From positions 248,001-312,000 of the forward strand of contig JAVJAP010000134.1 in the NCBI GenBank assembly GCA_034770075.1: DNA of 64,000 nucleotides, in the 5' to 3' direction. The notes below the pieces were generated by a model that saw only the letters and a list, made by a program, of their open reading frames with translations, made no database searches and had not been told where the DNA came from. This document shows, piece after piece, positions 1 through 12,571 of the stretch. Position 1 is the first letter of the stretch; each line of letters begins with the position of its first letter. The position numbers and the translations under genes were made by a program. The DNA is from Aralia elata. Lineage: Eukaryota > Streptophyta > Magnoliopsida > Apiales > Araliaceae.

Positions 1-1303
1 ATTAATTGAACTCCTAATCCAATTAGGAATTCATGAGAGAGTACTTCTATTAATTAATTCCCAATCCCTATTAGGAATTAAATAATAGTAATTGTAATAA
101 TAATAATAAGACTCTTCTTATTAATTTATATTTAATATTTCCAAAATATTAAATAATAAATATTAAGCTATTTAATTTATTCTATCTCCATAGACTAAAT
201 TAAATACACTTAACTTATTATTACAATTATGCCATTTACTTCTTAAATAAATATTTTCCTTTTGCGGTGTGACCCTTTAGGTTCTCCATATTAAACCGGG
301 TTGTGAATAAATCAATTAGAACAATTCTAATCTTATTTAAATAAATAAATTAAACTATTTAATTCATTTAAATAAATAATATTTATTCTACAATAAGGGT
401 AAGCCCCCTTAGCGATCAACGACTTTCCAGATAATATAGATTTCAACATTAATCATAAAAGAACCTTTCAGTGAATAGTTATCGTACAATTCAATCCTTC
501 TACCATACAATGTCCCAATTAAATATAAGACATGGAATTACTGTCAAGTCTTATTTTATTTAATTATATGTATTTCGATTCTGAAATGCACAACTCTGAT
601 AATGCAAATTAGAAACTCCTTTCTAATTTCATTCTGCTTTGGCCAAAGACTTCTGAGTCGTCATTTATCGAATCACATAGGACATTCACTCCTTTTACTA
701 GAAGTGGTAGATTCTTTGTTGATCATTCACCTATCTCCATGTATAACTTATTATACCCAATCATACCCTTTGATATACCCTAAGGGTCTTAAGGGACATG
801 TCAAAGTATAACTCATCATACACAAGATACTATGATGATCTCAAGTCCAAGGATCACTTGTACTACTATCACTTGAGGAATTCCTATTGACAGGCGAGTA
901 AAACTCCATTAGGTATTCCTTAGCGAGCCACGTTCAGTGAACTTATTCTCTAATAAAGCACCTACATACTTGCTTTAGTGTCTCCACACAAATGATTATG
1001 AGATCAATCATCCTCTTCATAAGAGCAAGCAACGTATGTACTAATCTATCCGGATTCACTAATCCCCTTTTTAGTAATCCAACGATTAGGAACAATTTTA
1101 GTTTGTGAGCTATCTAGAATTTAGATCTCATTAGCATGATCACCATCATGATTCTAAAAGCATTGCTCAAAACTATGGGTTTATCACATTTAATATAACA
1201 GCACTATGTAGATAATGTAAAATGCCTTTTTCAAACGAATAGGATTATAAAGTATATGCTACATCATATCAAATATGATTGGCTTGTGTGCATACTACTT
1301 TCA
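1..1303 (-). repeat. copia LTR1 (partial, cut by window edge)
   Basis: This matches positions 7271-8569 of LTR2 and ends on the plus strand with ...CATACTACTTTCA, so on the element strand the LTR starts TGAAAGTAG. Differences seen from LTR2 are single-base indels in runs (for example near 297 and 957). The missing part is about 540 bp containing U5/R. Small plus-strand reading frames inside it recur identically in all LTR copies and are not credible genes. Confidence 0.92.
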
Positions 1304-1315
1304 ATCTCCCACTTG
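1304..1315 (-). other. Polypurine tract, copia internal domain 1
   Basis: The plus strand ATCTCCCACTTG reads CAAGTGGGAGAT on the element strand, directly before the LTR start TGAAAG. This is the expected plus-strand priming site of an LTR retrotransposon. The same tract is at 8570-8581. Confidence 0.85.
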
Positions 1316-1390
1316 CACTAAAGCCAATCGTCTTGGTATCTAATACCCTTCTTCTCTAAGTGACGATCATCCTGCTGTTTGGATAAAGCT

Positions 1391-4300
1391 TCAGTAAATG
1401 GATATGCAATGTTGTTCTTGAGAGTCCACTATCTCTATAGTGACTTCTCCTCTTTCAATGATTCCACTAATCAAATGAAAGTGCTGCAACACATGTTTGA
1501 ATCCAAGATGAGACTTAGGAACTATTCCTAGTTCTGTGATGAACTTTTCATCCAAACAATCAACTTGCAGCTTCATTTACAGCTATATACTTTGTCTTTG
1601 TCACTAAACCAGCAACTCTTTGCTGTTTGGAACCTTTCTAATTCACTGCACCACCTTTCAAGGTAACGATTTACCTTAAAGTGGATTTGTTATCGTCTTG
1701 GTCAGTCTGAAAAAACTTGAGTCTGTTTAGCCCTCTAGTTTTAATTCAAACCTACCATGAATTATGATTACATCTTCAATACCGGTTAAGTACTTAAAGA
1801 TGTTTATCACTGTCTTACAGTGATCTTCTCCAGAATATGACTGATCAACATCAAGCCCGGTATATTCATTGCATACATGATAGTAACTCATGTGATCTCT
1901 CTTTCAATTGGGGACAATTTTAGAGAGATACACTCCATGGCTCATCATCATGAGACCTCTCTTGGAGTTTGCCATGCTAAACGCCTTTAGCATCAAATGA
2001 ATATACGTTCCTTGGGTCAAGCCGAACATCCTTTTAAATCTATCTATATAGACTTATATCCCCAATTTATAGGATGCTCCTCCCAAGTCATTCATGGAGG
2101 AATGTTTTAGACAATTTTATCTTTACTGATTGTAGCATTGGTGTGTTATTCCTTGTCAGTAGTATATCAACATATAATACCAAGAATGTCACAACGCTCC
2201 CACTGACCCTTTTGTATACACTAGGTTCATTCCCGTTTTTGATAAAATCAAACTCTTTTGATTGTCTCATCAAAATGAATGTTCCATCTTTGAGAAGCTT
2301 GCTTCAATCCATCAATGGATCATTGTAGCTTAAAACACGATTTGCTTCAACCTTTGAAACCAATTCCTCTGGCTGTATCATACATACATTCTCCTCAAGT
2401 TTTCATTGAGGAAGGACGTCTCCACATCCATTTTGCCAGATTTTGTAATAAGCTGCAATCGCAAGTAAAATCCAAATGGACTTGAGCATTACCCGGTAAT
2501 AAGGTTTTATCACAGTCAACTCCTTGACTTGAAAAACCTTTTTAACATGTTCTGGTCTTATAGGTCTCTACCTTGCCATTTTCCCCAGTCTTTCTCTTAA
2601 AAGACCCATATTCACACTCTAAGCTCTAAGCCCTTATGTGGAGTAACCAGAGTCTATACTTGGTTCTCATACATGGAGTCCATTTCGGATTTTATGGCCA
2701 TCTACCATTTCTCTGAGTATCTTATACTCATAGCCTTATCGTATATAACTGGATCATCATCCTCTATGATGCGTACCTCATCATCATCCTCTATGATGAA
2801 TCCATACCTCCCAGGTATCTTCGGTACTCTTCCAGATTTACGATTCGGTTGTGGTACAATAGGTCTATCTATAGGTTCCTCGGTTCGACTTAAAGTGCTT
2901 TGTGGTTCTTGAACTCTTTCAAGATCTATTACCCTCCCACTAGCTCCTTTGATGATAAACACCTTTATCTAAGAAGGAAGCGTGTAGGATTATAGTAATA
3001 ATAATACCCTAAACTTACTTTAGGATATCCCACAAATCTGCACTTGTCAGATTTTGTCCCAAACTTATCTTTGAAACCTTTTCACATAAGTTGGACAACC
3101 CCTTATCTTAACATATTTAAGACTAGGAATCCTCCCTATCCATAACCTTTATGGAGTTTTGGGGCCGGATTTTTGAGGTTACCTTATCTTGTAGATATGC
3201 AGCCGTTTCTAGGGCATAACCCCAGATGGATACTAGAATGTCGGTAAAAATCATTATGGACTGCACCATGTCCAACAAGGTACAATTTCTCCTTTTAGAT
3301 ACACCAATCATTTATTGCGTATCAGGAGGTTTCCATTATGAGAAAATACCATTTTGAGATGATCTAGAAACTTATTGCACAAGTATTCCTTCCTCGATCT
3401 GATCAAAGAATCTTAATACTTTGTCAATTTGTTTCACTTCTGAATTCTTTGAACATTTCAAATGATTCAGACTTGTATTTCATCAAATACACACATTCAA
3501 CTCTTTGAATGACCATCTCCTTTTTCTTTTACTAGTTTGTTCAATTTACAAAATTATTTTTTTTTCATGTAAGTCAAGTATACAAAGTCTATCAAGTAAT
3601 CTTCCAGTTTCATACAAAACATTATCATTATAAATAGAACAACAATTATTCTTAAATATAATACCAGAACCTTCCTTGTCCAACAACGAAAGTAATAATG
3701 TTTCTAAAGAGAACTGGAACATAATAACAACTTATTAACTTAATAGACTTGCCCGTAGGCACTGCTAAACAATAAGTTCCTATGGTTAATGTAGCAACCT
3801 TTGCTCCATTACAACACATAAGATTACTACTTTGTTTAGCTTTCTACTTCTGCTTAGTCTCTGCATTGGATTGCATACGTGAGAACTACAGCCGGTATCC
3901 AATACCCAAGTAGAACCTTGACTTATAGAAAAATTTATTTTTAATCATGAACAAATCTATATCTGTAACCGAAGCTTCATTAAGCTTCTTCTGGCTAGCC
4001 TCTGTAAGATACTCCTTACAGTTTCCTTTCCAGTGTCCAGGCTTATTACATTTGGAAGCAAACTCCTTTGCTATTTGCATCAGTCTTGTTCTTATTGTCC
4101 TTTGTTTTTGCCTTTCCATTTACCTTCTTTGAATTGTTCTTCTTTTAAGAAGATCCTTTGGCCCTCTTCCGCTTCCTGGAAGAATCATCTACTAGTAAGA
4201 CTTGGTCTTTCTTGGTTGGAAAGTGACTCTTTACAGTTTTCAACATGTTTAAGCAACTCAGGTAGGCTGACATATAGCTTGTTCATGTGGAAATTCACAA

Positions 4301-4728
4301 CAATTTGTGAGAAAGAGTCCGGAAGTGATTGCAAGATCAAATCTTGGATCAACTCTCCATCCATTAAAACCCAGTTGTCCCAATTGTTCAATCAGATTGA
4401 TCATTTTAGGACATATGTCTGTACTGTAATGCCATTGGTCATTCTAGATCGGAAGAGCTCCCTAGATATCTGATATCTAATAGTCCTACTTTCCTCACCC
4501 TTCAACTCCTTGAAGGTGCAAGAATATAGCAGGAGCATCCATAGTTTCATGCTGACGCTGAAGCTCGTTACTCATGGATGCGAGCATGATGCATTGAGCC
4601 AACTGTGCATCATCTTGCCACTTTCTAAAAATAGCAATCTCTTCCTCAGAGGCATTGTCTGCAACCATTGCAGGAATAGACATATTAAGGACATAAGATA
4701 GCTTTTCAACCTTGAGAACTATTCTCAA
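1391..4728 (-). pseudogene. Decayed copia gag-pol, internal domain 1
   Basis: The segments follow copia order. Gag N-terminal part lies at 4728-4495 (motif LASMSNELQRQHE) and gag middle at 4391-4185 (LPDSFSQIVVNFHMNKL). A zinc knuckle lies at 4119-3886 (CNKPGHWKGNC; the first Cys of the CCHC box falls in another frame). The C-terminal integrase part lies at 3311-3123 (FTDILVSIWGYALETAAYL), the integrase-RT linker at 2962-2702, RT at 2273-2088 and an RNase H remnant at 1576-1391. The region is too short for a full polyprotein: only about 575 bp separate the zinc knuckle from the integrase end, so protease and much of integrase are deleted. The RT signature reads LYVDILL instead of the family's YVDD, so one catalytic Asp codon is missing. 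Many stops and frameshifts exclude translation. Confidence 0.88.
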
Positions 4729-5011
4729 ATTTCTTAACCAGTCCTTTTAATACGGTCCGATTAATTAGCATCTAATATGCTCCGCAGTGATAGTGAATTA
4801 GACATTGTAAAATTCTATAAATGAATTTGTAATTTAACAACATTTTAGCATACATTCATTTTTAATTAATTACCAAAATAAATTAGGTCTTTATTTTAAA
4901 TTGATATCTCCCACTATTTTCATCAAACTATATTACCCTCAATATACAGTTCGGCAATTCTAATTAAAGATTTGCTAGTGAGACTAAGGATCCCATTTCA
5001 AATGTATATAG

Positions 5012-5306
5012 CCTTGTGGTGACACAACAAACGATATATAAATAAATAGGTAGACAACTATTGTCAATTACATCTCTATGTAACTCCTTGTATTTTGCCT
5101 CTTAGATTATTTTGATCAAGTGGTGACACATCCGAATCAAAATTATCCAAGTTAAGTCCATCCTAGCACTTCCATATATTCGAAAGAAAAACACTGTCCT
5201 TGTGGTGACACAACAAAACAGCATCGTTCAGTCTATGTATAAGCATCAAATGTGATAAAGCAACATCTTAAATATTTTAATACTTGCCTTGTGGTGACAC
5301 AACAAA
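5012..5306 (-). repeat. Four spaced copies of CTTGTGGTGACACAACAAA in copia leader 1
   Basis: Full copies start near 5012, 5197 and 5287, and a diverged copy (CAAGTGGTGACACATCCG) lies at 5118. They are 80-105 bp apart in the long leader between primer site and gag. On the element RNA they read TTTGTTGTGTCACCACAAG. The set recurs in internal domain 2 (about 12277-12571). No known function is recognised. Confidence 0.8.
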
Positions 5307-5585
5307 CTCATATTAAATATTTAATACTCTATCGCTTTACCATGCTAGAAGGCGACGTTCGATATTCCAAATATCTTTGAACGCTTAGGACTTAATATAA
5401 TTTCTTTGAGGGGTTTGTTATTATATGTCTCATCTTGTTTAGCGCGCATGCACATATATATATAAAATACGCGTCATATTATTTAACATGCGAAGCATGT
5501 TGTATAATATATAATATATACATAGTAAGCATGCACATATAGAATACTATATTCTACCCGGATTGATTATGGACTTTTATTCTAG

Positions 5586-5615
5586 TTTGGTTCACTAGAG
5601 CCATCAAGTGAACCA
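5586..5615 (-). repeat. Leader hairpin with 11-bp stem
   Basis: TTTGGTTCACT and AGTGAACCAAA flank a short loop of about 8 nt, in the copia leader upstream of gag. A second small hairpin (AACATGC-GAA-GCATGTT) lies about 100 bp away near 5488. Both recur in internal domain 2. Function is unknown. Confidence 0.6.
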
Positions 5616-6080
5616 AAAGGTCAAACCTAGGGTGCAAGAATAAAATTTAAATATAACTATTACATTTAAACCCGGGCTCCATTACAAACGGGTCTTCAAG
5701 CGCTCCTTGCTCCTTTGTCTCCAATTCTTCAAGTAATTCTAACTAAACCTATTACATAAACTATTTACAATAAATAGAAACCTTGATCAGCAGTCAAGCG
5801 GAAGTACATAGGAGGGAGATAGAATTTACACTAAGAAAAATTAGAGAAGACGAGGTACGCAGACCCCATTTATAAAAACCCATTCATTCAAGCATCCACT
5901 AAAATAAATCCAATCACACATTGGTCAGTAGTCCATAATCAATCCCTATTTATTATCATACATATCTCTATATGTATCAATAAATAACATTCATCTCATG
6001 AATAATAAAACCATTCCATATATGCATTGATATCAATTAATGGGCAATTAAAAGTTTACTAGAAATCCAATTTTGAAACA

Positions 6081-6457
6081 AAATAAACCCCTTTATTTTA
6101 ATCAAAATTTAAATCATAATAAACTTATTTATTTTATTTTATCCAATTTTGAATAAAAATAAACTCCTTTATTTTTAATCAAATTCCAAATCAAAATAAA
6201 CTCTTTTATTTCAATTAACATGAAATCCAATTTCAAGTTCAAAACAAACTCTTTTATTTTAACTTAAAATTGTTGGAAAATAAAATATGTTGAATCCTAT
6301 TCCTTATCAAAATAAACATCTTTATTTTTAAGGAAACATGGAATCCTATTCCATATGTGAATAAACTCTTTTATTCTAGGAAACATGGAATCCTATTCCA
6401 TATGTGAATAAACTCCTTTATTCTGATTTTTATCAATTAAATAAACCATTTATTTTA
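6081..6457 (-). repeat. Nine AU-rich stem-loops in copia leader 1
   Basis: Units of the form AAATAAA-(4 nt, mostly CYCY)-TTTATTT start near 6081, 6117, 6157, 6194, 6242, 6310, 6359, 6406 and 6439. Two units have changed both arms together to GAATAAA...TTTATTC, keeping the pairing. Spacing is 33-68 bp. In the element RNA this block follows the GC hairpins and precedes gag by about 1.3 kb. The same block is at 13346-13722. Confidence 0.8.
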
Positions 6458-6493
6458 ATTGAAGGAAAAATTATTTTTCGGATTCTGCTGTCC

Positions 6494-6615
6494 GGCGCAG
6501 CTGCGCCCAGAATGAACTGGGACACGGCGCAGCTGCGCTGAACCCCAGAAAAAACTGATTCTGGGTATGGGCGCAGCTGCGCTCCAGAATGAACTGGAGC
6601 CGGCGCAGCTGCGCC
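6494..6615 (-). repeat. Paired GCGC hairpins (AGCT loop), copia leader 1
   Basis: Four copies of the 14-bp palindrome GGCGCAGCTGCGCC (stem GGCGC/GCGCC, loop AGCT) start at 6494, 6526, 6570 and 6602. The second and third end in T, leaving a G.U-type closing pair. Start-to-start spacing is 32, 44, 32. They lie about 100-235 bp downstream of the primer site on the element strand. The same hairpin with the same spacing recurs in Athila A. Confidence 0.95.
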
Positions 6616-6716
6616 GCGACGCTGATTCAGAAAAATTTATTCTGCCCAAAAATTTCGATCCAATCGCATATCATACACACATGGAATAATCATAATCGAT
6701 AATTAGCACAAGGTTA

Positions 6717-6729
6717 GGCTCTGATACCA
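6717..6729 (-). other. Primer-binding site for tRNA-iMet, copia internal domain 1
   Basis: The plus strand GGCTCTGATACCA reads TGGTATCAGAGCC on the element strand, complementary to the 3' end of initiator tRNA-Met. It lies one base from the LTR end (LTR on the plus strand starts TGTTAGG at 6731). This fixes both element orientation and LTR boundary. Confidence 0.92.
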
Positions 6730-6730
6730 C

Positions 6731-8569
6731 TGTTAGGTTTGTACATAGCGCGAACATGTAATCTAATTACATAAATAGTGCGGAAGCGCGATAAAACGGA
6801 TTTTAAAATTTTCATACAAACCATCACCATGATCATCCATGTGCTCAATTATCAATTAAACGAAAGAGATAGAGATTAAGAAATTATACCCTCGTAGAAC
6901 CGTGCTTCCTCGGGTACAAGTTCACCTCCAATTCCTTCGCGTTGTCCTTGAATTTCACCGATTAAATTCCTTCCTTTGATCAACGTTAGCCACCCAAGTG
7001 TTTGGCCTCTAGAGGTGATCCACCAAGGAATAATAGTTATTCAAGAAGATGGGTGTTGGCAAAACCCTAGTTTCTATCTCTATAGAAATTGCAAGTACTC
7101 TCTCTCTCCAATTCTCATGGAAGAGTGTGTAAATTGTCTAACAATCTAATTGTCTGACTGTCTAACCGTGTAACCCTAAATCATAATAAGACTCCTCTTA
7201 TTTATAGATATAGGGAACCCTCCTAAACTATTTAGGATTAGGGTTTTTATTTTAATTAAACTCCTTTAATTAATTGAACTCCTAATCCAATTAGGAATTC
7301 ATGAGAGAGTACTTCTATTAATTAATTCCCAATCCCTATTAGGAATTAAATAATAGTAATTGTAATAATAATAATAAGACTCTTCTTATTAATTTATATT
7401 TAATATTTCCAAAATATTAAATAATAAATATTAAGCTATTTAATTTATTCTATCTCCATAGACTAAATTAAATACACTTAACTTATTATTACAATTATGC
7501 CATTTACTTCTTAAATAAATATTTTCCTTTTGCGGTGTGACCCTTTAGGTTCTCCATATTAAACCGGTTGTGAATAAATCAATTAGAACAATTCTAATCT
7601 TATTTAAATAAATAAATTAAACTATTTAATTCATTTAAATAAATAATATTTATTCTACAATAAGGGTAAGCCCCCTTAGCGATCAACGACTTTCCAGATA
7701 ATATAGATTTCAACATTAATCATAAAAGAACCTTTCAGTGAATAGTTATCGTACAATTCAATCCTTCTACCATACAATGTCCCAATTAAATATAAGACAT
7801 GGAATTACTGTCAAGTCTTATTTTATTTAATTATATGTATTTCGATTCTGAAATGCACAACTCTGATAATGCAAATTAGAAACTCCTTTCTAATTTCATT
7901 CTGCTTTGGCCAAAGACTTCTGAGTCGTCATTTATCGAATCACATAGGACATTCACTCCTTTTACTAGAAGTGGTAGATTCTTTGTTGATCATTCACCTA
8001 TCTCCATGTATAACTTATTATACCCAATCATACCCTTTGATATACCCTAAGGGTCTTAAGGGACATGTCAAAGTATAACTCATCATACACAAGATACTAT
8101 GATGATCTCAAGTCCAAGGATCACTTGTACTACTATCACTTGAGGAATTCCTATTGACAGGCGAGTAAAACTCCATTAGGTATTCCTTAGCGAGCCACGT
8201 TCAGTGAACTTATTCTCTAATAAGCACCTACATACTTGCTTTAGTGTCTCCACACAAATGATTATGAGATCAATCATCCTCTTCATAAGAGCAAGCAACG
8301 TATGTACTAATCTATCCGGATTCACTAATCCCCTTTTTAGTAATCCAACGATTAGGAACAATTTTAGTTTGTGAGCTATCTAGAATTTAGATCTCATTAG
8401 CATGATCACCATCATGATTCTAAAAGCATTGCTCAAAACTATGGGTTTATCACATTTAATATAACAGCACTATGTAGATAATGTAAAATGCCTTTTTCAA
8501 ACGAATAGGATTATAAAGTATATGCTACATCATATCAAATATGATTGGCTTGTGTGCATACTACTTTCA
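6731..8569 (-). repeat. copia LTR2 (1,839 bp), shared by the two units
   Basis: The LTR is bounded by TGTTAGG and ...CTTTCA on the plus strand. It has internal domains of the same element on both sides: primer site to its left, polypurine tract to its right. This is the diagnostic junction of a tandem array formed through LTRs. It is nearly identical to LTR3; the differences seen were one extra T near the start and one G-to-A change near the end. Confidence 0.93.
7198..7207 (-). promoter_or_regulatory. TATA box of copia LTR2
   Basis: CTATAAATAA on the element strand lies about 470 bp before the LTR's internal end. It precedes a CT-rich stretch, as expected for the U3/R boundary. The counterpart in LTR3 is at 14467-14476. 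The call is by motif and position only. Confidence 0.55.
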
Positions 8570-8656
8570 ATCTCCCACTTGCACTAAAGCCAATCGTCTT
8601 GGTATCTAATACCCTTCTTCTCTAAGTGACGATCATCCTGCTGTTTGGATAAAGCT

Positions 8657-11600
8657 TCAGTAAATGGATATGCAATGTTGTTCTTGAGAGTCCACTATCT
8701 CTATAGTGACTTCTCCTCTTTCAATGATTCCACTAATCAAATGAAAGTGCTGCAACACATGTTTGAATCCAAGATGAGACTTAGGAACTATTCCTAGTTC
8801 TGTGATGAACTTTTCATCCAAACAATCAACTTGCAGCTTCATTTACAGCTATATACTTTGTCTTTGTCACTAAACCAGCAACTCTTTGCTGTTTGGAACC
8901 TTTCTAATTCACTGCACCACCTTTCAAGGTAACGATTTACCTTAAAGTGGATTTGTTATCGTCTTGGTCAGTCTGAAAAAACTTGAGTCTGTTTAGCCCT
9001 CTAGTTTTAATTCAAACCTACCATGAATTATGATTACATCTTCAATACCGGTTAAGTACTTAAAGATGTTTATCACTGTCTTACAGTGATCTTCTCCAGA
9101 ATATGACTGATCAACATCAAGCCCGGTATATTCATTGCATACATGATAGTAACTCATGTGATCTCTCTTTCAATTGGGGACAATTTTAGAGAGATACACT
9201 CCATGGCTCATCATCATGAGACCTCTCTTGGAGTTTGCCATGCTAAACGCCTTTAGCATCAAATGAATATACGTTCCTTGGGTCAAGCCGAACATCCTTT
9301 TAAATCTATCTATATAGACTTATATCCCCAATTTATAGGATGCTCCTCCCAAGTCATTCATGGAGGAATGTTTAGACAATTTTATCTTTACTGATTGTAG
9401 CATTGGTGTGTTATTCCTTGTCAGTAGTATATCAACATATAATACCAAGAATGTCACAACGCTCCCACTGACCCTTTTGTATACACTAGGTTCATTCCCG
9501 TTTTTGATAAAATCAAACTCTTTTGATTGTCTCATCAAAATGAATGTTCCATCTTTGAGAAGCTTGCTTCAATCCATCAATGGATCATTGTAGCTTAAAA
9601 CACGATTTGCTTCAACCTTTGAAACCAATTCCTCTGGCTGTATCATACATACATTCTCCTCAAGTTTTCATTGAGGAAGGACGTCTCCACATCCATTTTG
9701 CCAGATTTTGTAATAAGCTGCAATCGCAAGTAAAATCCAAATGGACTTGAGCATTACCCGGTAATAAGGTTTTATCACAGTCAACTCCTTGACTTGAAAA
9801 ACCTTTTAAACATGTCTGGTCTTATAGGTCTCTACCTTGCCATTTTCCCCAGTCTTTCTCTTAAAAGACCCATATTCACACTCTAAGCTCTAAGCCCTTA
9901 TGTGGAGTAACCAGAGTCTATACTTGGTTCTCATACATGGAGTCCATTTCGGATTTTATGGCCATCTACCATTTCTCTGAGTATCTTATACTCATAGCCT
10001 TATCGTATATAACTGGATCATCATCCTCTATGATGCGTACCTCATCATCATCCTCTATGATGAATCCATACCTCCCAGGTATCTTCGGTACTCTTCCAGA
10101 TTTACGATTCGGTTGTGGTACAATAGGTCTATCTATAGGTTCCTCGGTTCGACTTAAAGTGCTTTGTGGTTCTTGAACTCTTTCAAGATCTATTACCCTC
10201 CCACTAGCTCCTTTGATGATAAACACCTTTATCTAAGAAGGAAGCGTGTAGGATTATAGTAATAATAATACCCTAAACTTACTTTAGGATATCCCACAAA
10301 TCTGCACTTGTCAGATTTTGTCCCAAACTTATCTTTGAAACCTTTTCACATAAGTTGGACAACCCCTTATCTTAACATATTTAAGACTAGGAATCCTCCC
10401 TATCCATAACCTTTATGGAGTTTTGGGGCCGGATTTTTGAGGTTACCTTATCTTGTAGATATGCAGCCGTTTCTAGGGCATAACCCCAGATGGATACTAG
10501 AATGTCGGTAAAAATCATTATGGACTGCACCATGTCCAACAAGGTACAATTTCTCCTTTTAGATACACCAATCATTTATTGCGTATCAGGAGGTTTCCAT
10601 TATGAGAAAATACCATTTTGAGATGATCTAGAAACTTATTGCACAAGTATTCCTTCCTCGATCTGATCAAAGAATCTTAATACTTTGTCAATTTGTTTCA
10701 CTTCTGAATTCTTTGAACATTTCAAATGATTCAGACTTGTATTTCATCAAATACACACATTCAACTCTTTGAATGACCATCTCCTTTTTCTTTTACTAGT
10801 TTGTTCAATTTACAAAATTATTTTTTTTTCATGTAAGTCAAGTATACAAAGTCTATCAAGTAATCTTCCAGTTTCATACAAAAACATTATCATTATAAAT
10901 AGAACAACAATTATTCTTAAATATAATACCAGAACCTTCCTTGTCCAACAACGAAAGTAATAATGTTTCTAAAGAGAACTGGAACATAATAACAACTTAT
11001 TAACTTAATAGACTTGCCCGTAGGCACTGCTAAACAATAAGTTCCTATGGTTAATGTAGCAACCTTTGCTCCATTACAACACATAAGATTACTACTTTGT
11101 TTAGCTTTCTACTTCTGCTTAGTCTCTGCATTGGATTGCATACGTGAGAACTACAGCCGGTATCCAATACCCAAGTAGAACCTTGACTTATAGAAAAATT
11201 TATTTTTAATCATGAACAAATCTATATCTGTAACCGAAGCTTCATTAAGCTTCTTCTGGCTAGCCTCTGTAAGATACTCCTTACAGTTTCCTTTCCAGTG
11301 TCCAGGCTTATTACATTTGGAAGCAAACTCCTTTGCTATTTGCATCAGTCTTGTTCTTATTGTCCTTTGTTTTTGCCTTTCCATTTACCTTCTTTGAATT
11401 GTTCTTCTTTTAAGAAGATCCTTTGGCCCTCTTCCGCTTCCTGGAAGAATCATCTACTAGTAAGACTTGGTCTTTCTTGGTTGGAAAGTGACTCTTTACA
11501 GTTTTCAACATGTTTAAGCAACTCAGGTAGGCTGACATATAGCTTGTTCATGTGGAAATTCACAACAATTTGTGAGAAAGAGTCCGGAAGTGATTGCAAG

Positions 11601-11993
11601 ATCAAATCTTGGATCAACTCTCCATCCATTAAAACCCAGTTGTCCCAATTGTTCAATCAGATTGATCATTTTAGGACATATGTCTGTACTGTAATGCCAT
11701 TGGTCATTCTAGATCGGAAGAGCTCCCTAGATATCTGATATCTAATAGTCCTACTTTCCTCACCCTTCAACTCCTTGAAGGTGCAAGAATATAGCAGGAG
11801 CATCCATAGTTTCATGCTGACGCTGAAGCTCGTTACTCATGGATGCGAGCATGATGCATTGAGCCAACTGTGCATCATCTTGCCACTTTCTAAAAATAGC
11901 AATCTCTTCCTCAGAGGCATTGTCTGCAACCATTGCAGGAATAGACATATTAAGGACATAAGATAGCTTTTCAACCTTGAGAACTATTCTCAA
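8657..11993 (-). pseudogene. Decayed copia gag-pol, internal domain 2
   Basis: This is nearly base-for-base the same as the pseudogene of internal domain 1. Gag lies at 11993-11760 and 11656-11450, zinc knuckle at 11384-11151, integrase at 10575-10387, linker at 10226-9966, RT at 9538-9320 and RNase H at 8842-8657. The RT fragment is longer than in copy 1 because one T of a run is absent, so the frame continues into NDLGGASYKLGI. The large deletions and the missing RT Asp codon (about 9424-9440) are shared with copy 1, so they predate the duplication. No functional product is expected. Confidence 0.88.
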
Positions 11994-12276
11994 ATTTCTT
12001 AACCAGTCCTTTTAATACGGTCCGATTAATTAGCATCTAATATGCTCCGCAGTGATAGTGAATTAGACATTGTAAAATTCTATAAATGAATTTGTAATTT
12101 AACAACATTTTAGCATACATTCATTTTTAATTAATTACCAAAATAAATTAGGTCTTTATTTTAAATTGATATCTCCCACTATTTTCATCAAACTATATTA
12201 CCCTCAATATACAGTTCGGCAATTCTAATTAAAGATTTGCTAGTGAGACTAAGGATCCCATTTCAAATGTATATAG

Positions 12277-12571
12277 CCTTGTGGTGACACAACAAACGAT
12301 ATATAAATAAATAGGTAGACAACTATTGTCAATTACATCTCTATGTAACTCCTTGTATTTTGCCTCTTAGATTATTTTGATCAAGTGGTGACACATCCGA
12401 ATCAAAATTATCCAAGTTAAGTCCATCCTAGCACTTCCATATATTCGAAAGAAAAACACTGTCCTTGTGGTGACACAACAAAACAGCATCGTTCAGTCTA
12501 TGTATAAGCATCAAATGTGATAAAGCAACATCTTAAATATTTTAATACTTGCCTTGTGGTGACACAACAAA
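12277..12571 (-). repeat. CTTGTGGTGACACAACAAA repeats, copia leader 2
   Basis: This is the second copy of the leader repeat set described at 5012-5306, with the same order and spacing. Confidence 0.8.

Noticed and set aside
602..811. Plus-strand 69-codon ORF repeated at 7869 and 15138
   Set aside because: It lies in the LTR, antisense to the element, and repeats only because the LTR repeats; no protein-like features.
6717..6729. tRNA gene fragment
   Set aside because: Only the 3'-terminal complement is present, at the exact LTR edge: a primer-binding site.
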